64,000 nt of DNA from Puffinus mauretanicus (GCA_023333565.1 JAJKFH010000102.1:7147001-7211000); one strand, 5' to 3'. Numbered from the stretch's first letter, positions 25,111 to 38,160 are shown. Numbers and translations are program-made. The notes: generated by a model from the letters alone, not told the origin.

Positions 25111-28100
25111 TGAGCTGTTATTGTCCCCGAAGAAGCCTCTGACATCACGTTCGTAACATCAAAAATAATTATACTCCGTGGAAACGTAGACCTTACTTAG
25201 CAAGAATTCATCTGCTAGAATGAATGGCAACTCTATGATATCTCGTACGTTTAAGGGCATGATGTATCGGATAGGAAGTATTTTTGTCTGCCCACTTCTC
25301 GCTAGAATCATACCTTCAATTTTGCAAAGAACTGTGTGTAATTCACTAGATGTGGATTCAAGTGTATCCTCAATTCACAGGGCATGGGCTGGCTGTTTAG
25401 CTTGGTTTATATTTACATTTTTTCGACTTTATCTTAACTTGTCAGTTTCCCAGATTGAAGAACATGTCAAGTTCGTTTTTTCTACTGACTGATTTCTCTA
25501 CTCCCCAGTGTTTTTGTCACTGGTTTGCTGAAACAGTATTTATATAGCTCCATTGGCTCTAAAGCTCTTACTCCTTCTAACGTTTTGGATTTTACAAGTG
25601 AAATGAAAATAGAAAAGAAATAGAGACAATCAAATGCCTGGAGCTTAAAACAAAGTATGTGCAACCTACCATCTCACTTGAAATTTAATAAAGAAATAAT
25701 TATGTAAATATAACATAGAGTTATAGATTTATATTTTGTTCATAACACATAGTGTAATATAAGTTGTATATTTTCATGTTTTGGTTTTATGTTATCATTC
25801 ATGCCACAATAAATAAAAAAAAAACAGGAGTTGATGTACTCTTTAAAAAAAATACAATGTGGGTTGCCACCGTCCTGGGTTTTTGTTTTTGGTTTTTGGT
25901 TTCTTTTGCATTCCCCTTTTTCAGTATTATTGCCCTGCAAGGCACCAATAAAACAGCAAATGTGTTCTTTACCTATCCTGTGGTCTGTTTCCCACTTATT
26001 ATAGCGAAGGGTGCGCTAGCTAATCTTCTTGTGAGGAGAACAAAACACCTGGGCTCAAGGAGCAAAAAAACGAGATTTAGACTCGGCTTACCAGTCTGCT
26101 CCAAAATTCAAGGTTTTCATCAAATCATGGGAAAAAAATTCACCCCATCTTTAAAATACCAGTATTAAACCAGAAGAAAAAGTTGGTTCTTGCACAATGT
26201 AGATTGTGCAATTTCCAGTTCAGAGTCAGGGCACCTCATAATCGGGGATGGTTGAATCCAGAGGTTTGGCCCGTGCCCACCTTCCCAGGTTACGTTCACT
26301 TTCTACAGGCTTATCTGTTCGGAGACCAAAGCAAATTCAGGGAAATACCCAATTATAAATGCTGATGACACAAAGCTATGAAAAAAATAGCTCTGCTCAT
26401 AGTTAGTCAAAATGTCCCAACATGCTGCCTAAACAGTTCATGAAGTTTTGACAGCAGCATATGGCACGAAGTGGGATGAGAAGAATTTGTACCTGTTTTT
26501 GACAGTAAGTTATTCTGATGGGTGCTTACTCTCAAGTGCCTACGGCTTGACAGATGCCATTCTGTGGTTCCAGATTTCCTAAAGGGAAAAGGCAATATTT
26601 GGGAAAGCAGGAGGTAGCTGGTGGAGGTCCTGTGAACCTGCCCGCACTTCTCTTGCTTGCCAGGTTGTCCTCTGTGCTCTCCCCGGGAGCAGGGTGGCAC
26701 CTGGAACATCCCGTCAGCAAACCAGAGGTCTATTTTGGCAGCTTCATGGTACAGCCGGGGCCATATAGAACCTGTTCAGTGGAAGGGGAAATGAACCTGA
26801 GCAGAGCCATATAATGCGAGGCTCAGGCCCGTAAATGTCAGCATCCTTTAACCCCTTAAAGTCCCTTTATCCATTTCTGTCATCAACATGTGATGAAGGG
26901 AGCACCTGTCTACCTGAAAGGCCAGAGGAACAGACATGGCCCCGCTGGGCGGTGTGGCTGTCAAATTACGGTGTAATTTGTATTCAGTGTGCCTGAAACC
27001 TTACCTGCAACTTAAGCCAAGGCAAACATTTTGCTTCTTTGCCCTTTTAGCAAATATGACCCTGTAACAAGGAACACTGCTGCCAAAGCCCCGCTATCTG
27101 ATGCCTGTGCTGACGTGGCAGACGCTGCCCACCTGAAGCATCGCTGAACATGTAGGCCTTCTCACCGCCCCACACTGAGATGGAGGGATGTACGATTTCG
27201 TCTTTTTTTTTTTTTTTTTTTATGGCTGGGCTGGTACCTAACAGGGGCGACAATGTTCCCTAAACCAGTGGGAAAAAACGTCTAGGAGAACATGAGAGAA
27301 GCTAAGCTGGAGATATATCTAAATTGTAATATGAGTGGACAAGGCTGAGCTTTGCAAAAACGGGAGTGAAGACCAGTTAAACCCTAAAGATGCAGCTGAA
27401 GTAAAAAAAGTTTCTAGAGTGCTTAAGTGATATTATGGCCTAGACTTGGGAGTGGTAACAAGTCTTTCCCCAGATGAGTTGTGGGGGTTTTTTTTAATTT
27501 TCTTTCCTTTTTTTTTTTAAAAAAAACGCTAAAGCATTCCAGCAATTGCCTGTAGCAGGAAGGAAGAAAATGAGGATAATTACGACATTAATCTATTTAA
27601 AAAAGAAAGACGTGTGACAATTAGCGCATTCCTACCAAGAAAGCAACATACAGAGCTGTATGTGTGTAGGAAAGTGAAAAGACCCCCCACAGAAGCCATG
27701 AAAGGTTATGGAAAGCGTATGTGCCTCACGAGAAAGCACAGCGCTGTGACTTCGGCATCAGCGAGAAAGAGTGCACGGGAGCTTGTCGATAAGCTTTCAG
27801 TTAATAAATATTCAGCAATGCTGTAGAAAAGCAATGTGGGAGAAGAACAGGCAGTGGCTGTCGGGCCAACCAGTGGAAAGCGCATACTGAAAAGGTACAG
27901 AAAGTCTTGTGAAGATATTTATCAAAGTAATCTAGTGCCTGAGACTGGTGGGCTCGAGATAGTTGGAGTAGCTAATTTCAGTCCCTGGGATGCTTACGCT
28001 CATGTCTGTTGGTATTGCGGTAGCACCAATGGCCATCCACTGAAATCAGAGGTCGCTTGCAAGCTAACGACGACGACAGGAAAAAGAAAATCACATTGCA

Positions 28101-28430
28101 GCATCGTTGGCCTAATTCGGAAAGGTTGGCGGTGTTGGCAGCGCTGTGAGCATCAGCTACGCCCCAGCTGCAAAACCTTCCCGCTAACGCAGCTATACAA
28201 GGCAAAGAGATGGCAGCCTCCCGTCCCCATTCCGGGCTGGATTTGCAAGGCTGGCGGTTAGCAGACACGATGGGGTTTTGGAGGGTTTTTCGCCCGTGAG
28301 TAAATTTGATCCGAAAGCTAGTGCAAAGAGATCTACAGATTCGCCGGTATCAGCTGTAATAGTTGCTCTCCAGCCTCTGGTCGCGTGAACTTTGCAGACT
28401 TTATTACGCTTTTGGTCTCAGGGCATGGTT
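25111..28430. other. Intergenic, no gene recognised
   Basis: Mostly AT-rich. AATAAA words occur near 25688, 25808 and 25945 without an associated gene. Poly-T runs lie near 27202-27221 and 27488-27520. Open frames of up to 141 codons (27836-28261) show no domain, no codon pattern and no conserved motif. Confidence 0.5.
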
Positions 28431-28439
28431 CAGCCAGGT

Positions 28440-28830
28440 CACAGGTTCCCGCTCCCCGCACACCGTGTGCCGCAAAGCACCTGCACACGCACACACCTGC
28501 CCGCCCCTGCTCACTCCACGCCACGGCTGGCACGGCCACTCGAAAATCCTGTCATTGGGAGCTGGCTATCTGTATCCGCCACTTTGAGGGATTAGCCAGT
28601 GCTTATTGGTTTGGGGTTTTTTTCGGCTTGCTGCTTTTTTTCCTGCTGGCGGAGCAGCCTTGTCGGAGCAGAGCAGGCGCCTGGGGCCGGGGGAGCGGGG
28701 AGAGCACCCAGCGCTCAGCCCGAGCCCTCCTCCATCTCGGGGCAGGTTCGGCTCAGAGCACGGCGCGTCCAGTGAACGGAGCTGTCACCGCCGCACCAGC
28801 ACTGTACAGTTGAAGGGCACGGGACAGCAG
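28440..28830. promoter_or_regulatory. GC- and CpG-rich patch
   Basis: CpG-enriched relative to its flanks, especially 28650-28800 (GGGCCGGGGGAGCGGGG and CACGGCGCGTCC). Overlapping frames in all phases reflect base composition. It could be a small CpG island; no gene is attached. Confidence 0.35.
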
Positions 28831-28849
28831 TGCCAAGGAATGGTCATTC

Positions 28850-29767
28850 CTGACCCATTAACCTAATGAAAGCAAACTGCTTGGCATGAGATTATGAATT
28901 TATAGATTATGGGTGTGGTCATTTGCAGGCTTACACCACTTTACCTTTTTGGATGCTTCTAAAATTGCTGCCAGAGGCAGCACGGAAAGTTACTTTGGCC
29001 AAAAGGCAGGCTTGGCCCTGCCCCCATCCCTGTGGAGACCAAATCAATTAGGCAGAGGTTAAAGTCACACCAAAATACACCCCTCCACAAAATCAAAAAT
29101 TCTTCAGGCAGGGAGCCTTTCTGTAGAACTGGCTCTTAATGGCACTGGAATGGTACATACATAATTGAAAATATAATTAAAAGCAGAAAGTTAAGGTTTA
29201 GTTAAAATCTGCCAGCCCTGTGTGGCAATTCAAGCTGCAGTTTGAATGGCTTTTTGAGATAGATAAGTCAGACTTGGTTTAAGTCCTGACTATAAGTTTA
29301 GTCTTAGTTAACATTGTCAGGAAGGAGGAAGGAGGGCTGGACTATCACAAATAACGTAAACTGCTCGCATAGGTACAGTTCTAGCCATGTGAAAGACCAT
29401 TTACAGTGCAAATTATTGCCCGTAGAAAATGCCGTTGGTCATTCCAGGTGCACCGGCGACTAGGGTGAGTGCCAGCCGCACCGATGTAGCTGTGCAGTAC
29501 TGAGTGTCTGCGTGTCTGCGTGAAGACAGGGGCTCAAACTAAGCCCTGAAAAGCCCCTCCTATCCCCCCGCAAGAGCATCCCCACACAGGGATTTGTGTC
29601 AGTTTAACTTCACGTTATCAGCGCAACTTTCACAGGCAGTGAATGCCTAACCCACCAAGGATAAATCAATGCCTCTTCTTGTATTTAACAGAGAGATGAC
29701 TTAAATACAGTAAGTAAATCAAAGTAATTATTTAAAATTAAAATGATTTAAGAGACTTAGTCTGGGA
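28850..29767. other. Intergenic, no gene recognised
   Basis: Moderately AT-rich. No repeat family could be named with confidence and no open frame of interest is present. Confidence 0.4.
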
Positions 29768-29995
29768 GAATGGCATGGTGGTTAGAGAAGCGGCTGAGAC
29801 ACAGGACTTCGGCAGGCTATTCCCGACTCTGTCAGGGACTTGCTCTACAACTTCAGGAAAATTACTCGGTCCATCTCTAAGACTGCTATAATAATACCTA
29901 CTTCAAAGGGGTGTTATGAGGTTTAATTCGTTAATGCCTGCAAAGCACTTTGAGATCTTTGGATTAAAGGCGCTACAGCAGTGCAAAGTATTATT
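29768..29995 (+). repeat. MIR-like SINE, near full length
   Basis: The copy begins TGGCATGGTGGTTAGAGAAG, corresponding to the tRNA-like head with box A-like sequence. It continues through GACTCTGTCAGGGACTTGCT, CTATAATAATACCTACTTC and GTGTTATGAGGTTTAATTCG. It ends CACTTTGAGATCTTTGGATT and a GCAAAGTATTATTA tail. All MIR parts are present in order over about 228 bases, making it the best preserved copy in the window. Confidence 0.85.
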
Positions 29996-29999
29996 AGCT

Positions 30000-32765
30000 A
30001 CAGGAAAAAGCTCTCAGGCAAGCATGGCATTAAATGTCTGCGGTTTAAAAAAAATAGGAAGAAAAAAAAAACAACCCAAAGATGGGCAAATTGTGGGTGG
30101 TTTGGGGTTTTTTTTCCTATGGCCAGGTTTGCATTAGTCAGATCTGTGCTTTGCTAAACCAAGGCCAGGGGTGGTACAGCTCAAGGCCCAGTTTTGCTCT
30201 CACTCCTAAAGCTCCCACATTGCAAACATAACTGTTTTGATTTGGGGCTTCTTTTTATCAAAATCCTGACATCGTGGCTTGAAAGCATGTACAACTTCCC
30301 TCTAAGGACATACTTACCCACTGAATTAAACAGAAAGAAAAAGAAAATAATTTTACCTTGTACTGACTACCTACAATTTTCTAAATTCAGTTTGAGCATT
30401 TGCTTTCCCAATAAAAAGTCTATTCCATTTGATTTAAAAGAGGTAAGATTTTTATCATCGGTAATTATTTTGAATTCAGGGGGATCTAAAACACACAAAT
30501 CAGGGCCTTTTTTATTACCTCCAGTAGAGCTGACCCACCTACTGTGAGCACAATTACAAATGGACAAACTGCAATGGACACTCACAAATGGACTAAATGG
30601 AGGGAATTTTTTAATGAGTGCCTTGGTCCCAAGTATTAATTTCTTTCTGATGTTAAGTTTTACAAGCAAACAATTAAAGGGAGCAGGTTTTTCTGTAGGT
30701 CCAGATTTAAATCTTGTCTAATCTTATCATTCACTTGATGCCTGCGGCAGCGCCTGTGCACTAACTCGGGGCGCACCGGAGCCCCACAGGGCAGGGGTGA
30801 GCCGGATTTCTCCCATCAAAACCAGGCAGCAAAGGTGAGGATACAAGCAAGGTTCCCAAAACAATCAGCTGAAGAGAAATCTTAAAGCTGTCACGTTTAC
30901 CTTGTTAAGCAAATTAATCCAGATTTTAAGCTTTTTGTATTCTTTGTACCTTTGAAACTTTCCAAGTACAACTTACTGACATAAAAATAACCAACAGCCC
31001 CCACCACTACCTTCAAGAAAAGGCTGTAACATAACAGCCTAGAAATTTATTTTTGTTTTTTTAAAGCGTTTCTGACTTCGGTGAGGAAAACCTTTTAACT
31101 TCACTTTGTTTCCAGGTCCCATTGAAAGAGAACACAGGGGAAGTGAAGTATAAGTGATTCTGACTCCCGGAGATGCTTTGTTTCTCTTCTGATAGAATAT
31201 GAAACTTCATGTAGGTGGTGGGTAGAGCCATTGTAACCTGCTTTCTTCTGACTGAATGAGGGAAGTCAATATATTATCGTATCAAGGAAGAAGAAATTAT
31301 ATAGGCGATTCCCCCACAGACAATAAAGACAATTCTGACAGCATGATCAAAACAACTGTATAACTTTTCTTTTCTTTTCTTACAGACACACCAGTGTTTA
31401 AATGACAGCTGAAAGAGGATGATGGACTAAACACATTATTCTCTGTTCCATCTACTTTTTTATAATAGAAATATATCTTGAAGACTATATTCAAGTTGAT
31501 CAAATAATAAGTCAATTTGTCAATAAAATAGATTAGGCGACCTGTCTGCTGAGATGATATCTGTCAAACAACGTATTTTGTTAATGCAGTCTGGAAGCAA
31601 ATGCCTTCACGAAAGACAATACAAAAAAACCCGCAATGCCACTTTTAAGTTTATTGAAACAGAGCGCTGACTTATTTCAGTCATAGATGTTTAGACTTTT
31701 TTACTTTAAGTTCTAGTTGCTAGTTAACAAACCGCAGTTTGGAAAAGACTAGAAACAAGTGTTAATGGCCTGGTGGGCACTGCCTGCTGCTAAGATGTGG
31801 CTGGATTTCCAAGCCGCTTGGCAATGCCCACACTGTGGGCACAAGTCATCATTAGCGGGGGTGGTGGAGGGGTATCGCCGTTTCCCCGCGCACTGTTTTT
31901 TCTTCACCCGCCCACGTTTGTTACCCCTGTCACCCACTGCTGGCAAGAGATCTACAGCATCGACTGATCTGCCTTGTCACATCACGAGCCCTGTCACTGC
32001 GCTCACGGGATTAAGGCATGATGCTTTGACACATTGTGTACGCTGATGCAAATCGTCCCTTGGAGGGGTTGGGCCGCGGCCTGATCTCAGCCGCACGGGG
32101 GGATCTCTCGATTTACCCCGCCTGACAAAAAATAGAGGAAGCACTAAGACGCACGAACGCACAGGGTGATCAAATACGAGTAATGTGCATCTAAACGGCA
32201 TAAAGCTGAAGACGCATTGCTGAAAACGTGGATTCATAACTCAAACAGAGCTTGAGTTGTCCAATATGAGGTATAATCGGTGGCTGGAAAAGGCCAGCAT
32301 GTGGAGTAGAAAATTTCCATTCTGAACACTGGAAACTTAGATTAATCAGTCTCAGATATTAGCGGTTTTGCCAGGTGAAGTTCAAGTCAGCTGGTTTAGT
32401 TTGTGAGGTTTTCTCCCGCTCCCTCCCTGTGCTAATGCCATGTAATCCTTAGGAAAGGGGCGGGTTCAGAAACTCACATTCTTCTTTCTTGATTGGGAAG
32501 AAACAAGTGATATGCGCTAATAGGTTAGAAATGCAAGTAGAATTGTCTCGGCTTTGGTTTATGTTTTTGTTAAACAGAAATTGGGAAGCATTTTGTTGCC
32601 GAACTATATCTGATGCAAAATATGCAGGCTGAGGAAAACTGAAGCTACCCAAAATGTGAACAGGCGCTCTAACACGAGGCTCAACCATGGTGGCTGAAAA
32701 CCAAGCAAACAAAAAAAAGAGCTTAAATGCTGACAGAGATTTAAGGACTTTCTCACCCGAGCTTG
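30000..32765. other. Intergenic, no gene recognised
   Basis: AT-rich with small GC patches at 30740-30810 and 31840-32110. Open frames are short and overlap on both strands. No known repeat was recognised. Confidence 0.4.
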
Positions 32766-33080
32766 CCTCTGCAGGCTCAGACTGCTGTTAAAAATTAATG
32801 AGCTAATTTATTATCGCTCTCAATAATGCATCAACACCTTGTGGGACAGAAGAGCTTTCATTCAGAAAAATCTTTCCAAAAACTACAAATATGGAAACTA
32901 TATTCTGAAAGCTATAGATTGTTAAAAAATAATAAATCTCTGTGTCAAAGTTGGTGAATAGATTTAAAGGCTGCACTGAAAAGAGATGGGTATTAGAAAA
33001 AAAAGCCCCAAAAGCCCTATAAAAAAATTATGTCAAAACATTAATTTTTGTGGGGAAATTTCAATAATAGTCAAAGAGAT
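32766..33080. promoter_or_regulatory. AT-rich candidate conserved element
   Basis: CpG-poor and AT-rich, with AAAAATTAATGAGCTAATTT and CAATAATGCATCAA, dense in ATTA/TAAT cores. Nothing coding. This is a texture-based suggestion only. Confidence 0.25.
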
Positions 33081-36039
33081 TCCCATAAAGTCTACTGTGG
33101 AGTTCATTCAACTTCTTGTAGTGGAAATCCCCATTTACAGAACTGGAGGGTACACCCAGTAGGTACCTGAGCTTCCACATTCATTTCTCCAACCCTCTGA
33201 GTTTATGTGACCACACGGCGATGTCAGGAATGCTTAATTATCCACCCAGCCTTACAAACCTTGAAGCACAAGATAGCCAGCAATCCACTCTCATTCAGAA
33301 TAGTTTGGCATGTCTCCACGTTGTAACTAACCAGTGTTACCCCTAGCAATTGCTCTTTAAAGCAAAAACATGTGCAAAATGTCTTCATTCAACCTAGTAG
33401 TATCATATGTCAATCAGATTCAGGATGCAGAACTGGCCAGCAATACCCTAAAAAAAAAAAAAATCTTCTTTCTTGTTTGAATCACTTTGAATTAACTTGA
33501 CTCTGTCATGTTACTGGCAAGAATATTCTCTCTTGAGCATCTGATTTCTAATTTTTTTCTTTTTCTCTTTTTTTTTTTTTGGTCTTTGGATTTGTCTGCA
33601 AGTTCCAAGGATCTGGTTTAAGCTTTACAAGACCAACTTAGCCTGGGGCTTTGGCAAGAAATTTAACATTGTCTACAGCGCACTGAAGTTTATTAACACC
33701 TTTCAAAACCACTGCAAGTTTGTAAATCAAGCAGTGGTTCATTCTCCAGAAATAATAAGGGTCTGGTTTTGTTAATGTATACAAACAGAAATGACATATA
33801 TTTATGATACATGTGCGTATGACATGCATATACTTATATTTAAGTGACGTTAGGTATTTGCTGTATGTTACAAGGATGGCATTGAGACTTACCGAGCTAA
33901 AGCCACAGAAAGACAGCATTTATCAGACTCTAAAAGTCTATCAGATCCTCAGCCTTTTTTTTTTTTAAAGTGGACATTTTTTGGGTTTTGACCTTAGCAC
34001 CTAGGTCCTATGCTTCTCTGCTCTGAAAGGGAATGACACTGCTGACACCTGATGCTAACACAAGGCAGATCCCAAATATCTGCAGGACAACAGTGGCGAT
34101 ATTTTCGTCTGATTCCCTGAAGAATTACTCTGCTCCCAAACCCACTTTTTTTCCCCTCCTTTTTTTTTTTTTTTTAACCTAGGTGACTTTATTAGGATTC
34201 ACAGATGCACAAAGGATAACACCAGTTTTATGGTGTTTCTTCCAGATCTAGAGAAAAAGATACTGCTTTACAGTAACGTGAAGATACTGTAGATACCCCC
34301 CTCCCAGCAGAGCAGGGAGAGCCGTGCATAACCCACAGAGGAAAATGAATGCTGCTGTAGTTTACAATAAATCAATAAATGGTTCTTTTATTAGAATGCC
34401 TTCAGCCTCCATGGTACGTTCATAATCCTCAACATAAAATGGGTGTGTGGACTGCTCACAGACCCTGGACCAAGGTATAAGCAGGATGTCACAGCGGGTG
34501 GCTTATATGTCATGGTACTAACTTGCATCAGGAGTCATCTCCTGTGCAATCACCACATAAATGGGAGAAAAAGTACAACTGTAGCACATGCAGGGTAGTA
34601 CCGCATACACATAGAAAAAGCCATCGAAAAATAAAGTATCACTGTGCTGTATGCACATTAGGGGCATATAGTGTCGCTAAGCATGCTACTGTGAGGATAG
34701 TCCTACGCTGACAGAAGCAAAGCTTCAAAAATTGGACTATCGATGTGTGCAAACTTGTGTAGGCCTCCCCAGGCATATGCATTATGCTTTAGTCTCCAAC
34801 TGCATGATTGTTTTCCTTTTTTTCTTCCTGGGGCCTTGGCTTAGCGCAGAGCAGAAGATATACTGACTTCAACGTAGACCCAAAGCCAGTGTTTCCCTTG
34901 AAGTTCACTGCTCCGACCGTCTCTCCCGGCCTCCGCCACAGCCCAATGTGCGAGCCCTGCCGCGAAGGCAGATGTATTAACTCCCTTTGGCACGCACCGC
35001 GACATTATTTGCATTCTTCTCAACTGCTTGCTGTCTTCATCAGATCTCTGGAAGGTCAGAGGGTAGGATAAGCATCGTTTTGTTGATGAACAGGGAAGGC
35101 ATGGTGAATTTAAGGTCAAATAACTTCACTGATTTTAAGCATGCAAGTGGATAAGCCCCGAACCGGCCTGTTGGTTAGAGCAGTTTAGGAGCGCCAGCCT
35201 GGTTTCTTCGGCCTTCAGTTGCTACCCCGAGCACCGAGCCTTTCCACCAGGCAGAATAAGCCCCAGGTTCAGAAAATGAGGACGACACAACCAGCGGCAA
35301 ACTGTGACTCTTTTGTCAAGAATAGCCCAGGTAGGTAGAGAATTCGGACATCTATTTCTTTATTCTTTCACCCGTTGACAGTCTTTGCTTCTTACACCCC
35401 ACCGCGACCATGCTCTGCAAGCTGGGAGGCAGAGGTCTCACCGAAAGGCGACTCCTGCACTGCCTGGCTCCCGTCAGCCAGAGCAGCCCCTGGGAGGGGC
35501 AGGGCTCCTGCGGTGAAACCAGGCGTCACCCGGCCCGCGCTCAACAGAGGTTGTGGACGAAATGTTACGTTGAACCTTTATGGATAAAACTTGGCATTTC
35601 CCAGCCGCAGAAGGCTTGGCCTCGCAAGCTTCATAGCACTTGGTAACATCGCTACCTGTCCGTCGTCTCATACACACCCACAAATGCCTAACCCACTCCT
35701 CGCGTTGTCTGAACATTTTCTAAACTGCATTTCACGCTAGTTTTCTTCTTTTCTCTCAAAAAGTCTCCCTTATACCTGGAGTTGCTAAAAGTGGCAGGCA
35801 GTTGCTCTCCCACAGAAAGATCTCCCGGCCCATCGCAGTGCCGTCTGATGTCAGCGTCTGCATAAATCCTCCCTTTGACCTCAGCTGGCAATAGATCAAC
35901 CCACTGGCTCTTTGTGGCATTTCTGGGGGTGAGGGAAGATTATTTATTTTTAAAAGGCAAGGGTTATTGAATTTGCTGTACCTGGATGCTGCACAATTCT
36001 TTGTAATCGTTACCAACAAATGATGTCACTGAAACTTAT
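33081..36039. other. Intergenic, no gene recognised
   Basis: Poly-T runs at about 33565-33581, 33958-33966 and 34158-34175. CpG-containing patches at 34900-35000 and 35380-35600 produce overlapping frames on both strands. No gene or named repeat. Confidence 0.4.
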
Positions 36040-36370
36040 TTTTATGTCATTATCCTCACCCAAGGTAAATACAGAATGCTGTCATGCCATTACGTGATGT
36101 AAATATGTCATCATAATTTGTCTTTACACATCATAAATATTTTATTATATGACATTATTACACCTCCAGATATCTTTTTCCATATGAATAGTAATTACTC
36201 AAAGTATTTACTGTAATTATGTCACTTGATGAAATTACAGTAATTACATCGAAAAATGATAGCCCATGACTAATGAATTAAAATAGCATGGAAATTCACA
36301 TAAAAATGACATTAAAAATGTTAAGGATCTGAGGCAAACTCACAAAAGCAAGGAAATTCATAATTAAGAA
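36040..36370. promoter_or_regulatory. AT-rich block with perfect 11-bp inverted repeat (candidate conserved element)
   Basis: Repeated TAATTAC and GTCAT words. TTACTGTAATT at 36208-36218 pairs perfectly with AATTACAGTAA at 36233-36243 across a 14-base spacer containing TGTCAC. Palindromic homeodomain-type sites in an AT-rich, CpG-poor block suggest a regulatory element; function is inferred. Confidence 0.3.
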
Positions 36371-37405
36371 TTTAATCTCTAATAACATTGCAGGGTGCCA
36401 CATTTTTAGATTCTATCACAGAAGAAGGAAAAAAAAAAATGTAAAGAGGTATTGCCTGAAGAGGAATGAAGTGCAGAAGTGAACTGCTGCAAAGCATAAC
36501 CTGGCATTTTGTGTTCGTGTGTACAGCGATATGGGCAAGTGCTGTATAGCAGCATTCAACAATGTTTATCAGGAACAAAAGGCAACGGACCAAAGTCAGA
36601 GCTGGGGTAAGGAGTTGTCACTTGGGTGGAAGTTTCTATCTAAGAGCCATCAGGGAACATAGTTTTGTGATAGGTGAGGATAAAATCACTGAAGCACCGC
36701 AGCACCAAACTTAGGAGCAAGATGGCTGGCAGATCCCAGGAATGCGCGTGGGTCCCACGGCAGAGGTGAGGGTTTGATACCTAACCTGTGCTCACAGGTT
36801 TTATAACGCCACTTACCTCACATCTGCAAGCAAACAAGTATTTTCCCAACCCTCGCTACGGCGAGCAGCCGCACAAGGCGCTGCTCTGGCACGCGCACCC
36901 TGCTCTTGCCGCCGCTTGATCCCAGGGAGGCACAAGGCCTTCTCTCAGTGGGAAAATTCACAAACCAGTCTTTTGTATTTGGACCTTCGTGACAATAAGG
37001 TGATTTATTATTATATTCATTTTTAATCCCGTACTCATTTTCTGCATGAAAAGAAATTATTCTGTGGCCACTGTGAAAAAAAGACTAAACACTGGTGGTG
37101 CCTGAGAAGCAAAGAGGAACCACTGGTATCGTATTTGCTCATTTGCTGCCTGGCTCAGGAGCGCGTCATCAGCCCTTCCCTGTGAGAAACTCAAGGTTGT
37201 TCATCTCCTCCTTTCACAGCTGGCTCTCTTGTTGGTCCCAGTGAGGTACGGTACCTCCATGGACTTCACTCCTTCTTGAAGTTGCCCCCAGGCTGCTTTC
37301 ACACCGAGGTGCCCAAATGATATGGTACACCAGAGCAGGAAACCCCACTGGGCTGCAACAGCTCCCCACCAAGCATAAGGGGAGCTTTAGCTGAATTAAG
37401 AAAGA
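36371..37405. other. Intergenic, no gene recognised
   Basis: Mixed composition with a CpG-containing stretch at 36840-36930. No gene or repeat was assigned. Confidence 0.4.
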
Positions 37406-37430
37406 GACAGAGAGACAGACGGACAGACCA

Positions 37431-37535
37431 GGGGCAGGGGGGTGGGGGGGAGTGGAGAGAAAGAGAGAAAAGGGAAGGAAAGAAGGAAAGAAGAAAAGGA
37501 GGAAAGAAGGAAAGAAGGAAAGAAAGAAAAAGAAA
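37431..37535 (+). repeat. G-rich run followed by an 82-base pure purine tract
   Basis: 37431-37450 contains G4, G6 and G7 runs with short spacers, compatible with a G-quadruplex. From 37454 to 37535 every base on the + strand is A or G, dominated by GGAAAGAA-type units. Such tracts can form triplex (H-) DNA. Serine/leucine-rich and lysine-rich frames across it are artefacts. Confidence 0.9.
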
Positions 37536-37539
37536 TTCT

Positions 37540-37910
37540 GTTTCCAGTTAGAATATACAGTAATAATTTAATATACGGTGCCATTTTAGAAAATGTGCTA
37601 TTCATATTTATGAAAGGCTTAATAGATGCAGCTGCATCCTTTAACAAATTATTATAAGGCATGGTATGAAATGCATTAGTAAGAAATGCTTAACAGATGA
37701 TGCTGTGACAAGCTGTTACAACGCGTGTTATAAGACGTCAATATTATTAAATCTATGGGCTTGGTTAGCACATGAATATAAATAATTTTTATGCATGCTA
37801 CAAATTGCCATGCTTTATTAATAATGAAGTGTTTATAAATGGAACCTTACTGTAAAGCATTATTAAATGCAGCTACTCAGAAGACCGTAGAGTAATACTG
37901 TAGTAGCATT
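37540..37910. repeat. Possible very old repeat or conserved element (family not assigned)
   Basis: The stretch has a repeated rhythm of TTATAAGGCAT, TGTTATAAGAC, TTTATTAATAATGAAG and GTGTTTATAAATGG words. This recalls ancient palindromic-type vertebrate repeats, some of which were co-opted as enhancers. I cannot name a family. Confidence 0.3.
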
Positions 37911-38060
37911 ATCATGCTGAGAAGCAGACTAGAAAGGCTGCTTTATTTTACCGTCTGAGTCGACACGGGTTGAAACACACTGGGCTTTGATTCCCGAAAA
38001 CCCATGTGGTAGGGGCCACCAGTAGGCACCGGTTGAAAGCTGCTGTTGTCACATTCTTTG

Positions 38061-38160
38061 TTACTCTGAAATCACTCTGGCCTCACTTACATGGGATTTA
38101 CACCAATGTAAGTACTAGTGTCAGTGGAGTAACTCCTGGTTAACCCTGCTGTAAGTGATA
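38061..38160. repeat. Ancient amniote repeat fragment (family not assigned)
   Basis: GGGATTTACACCAATGTAAG, GTCAGTGGAGTAACTCCTGG and GCTGTAAGTGA are words of an old repeat common in turtles, crocodiles and birds. The call rests on remembered sequence style. Confidence 0.5.

Noticed and set aside
25764..26168. 134-codon frame with hydrophobic, membrane-like stretches
   Set aside because: The Phe/Ile/Val-rich translation is what T-rich DNA gives by chance; there is no conserved motif or start context.
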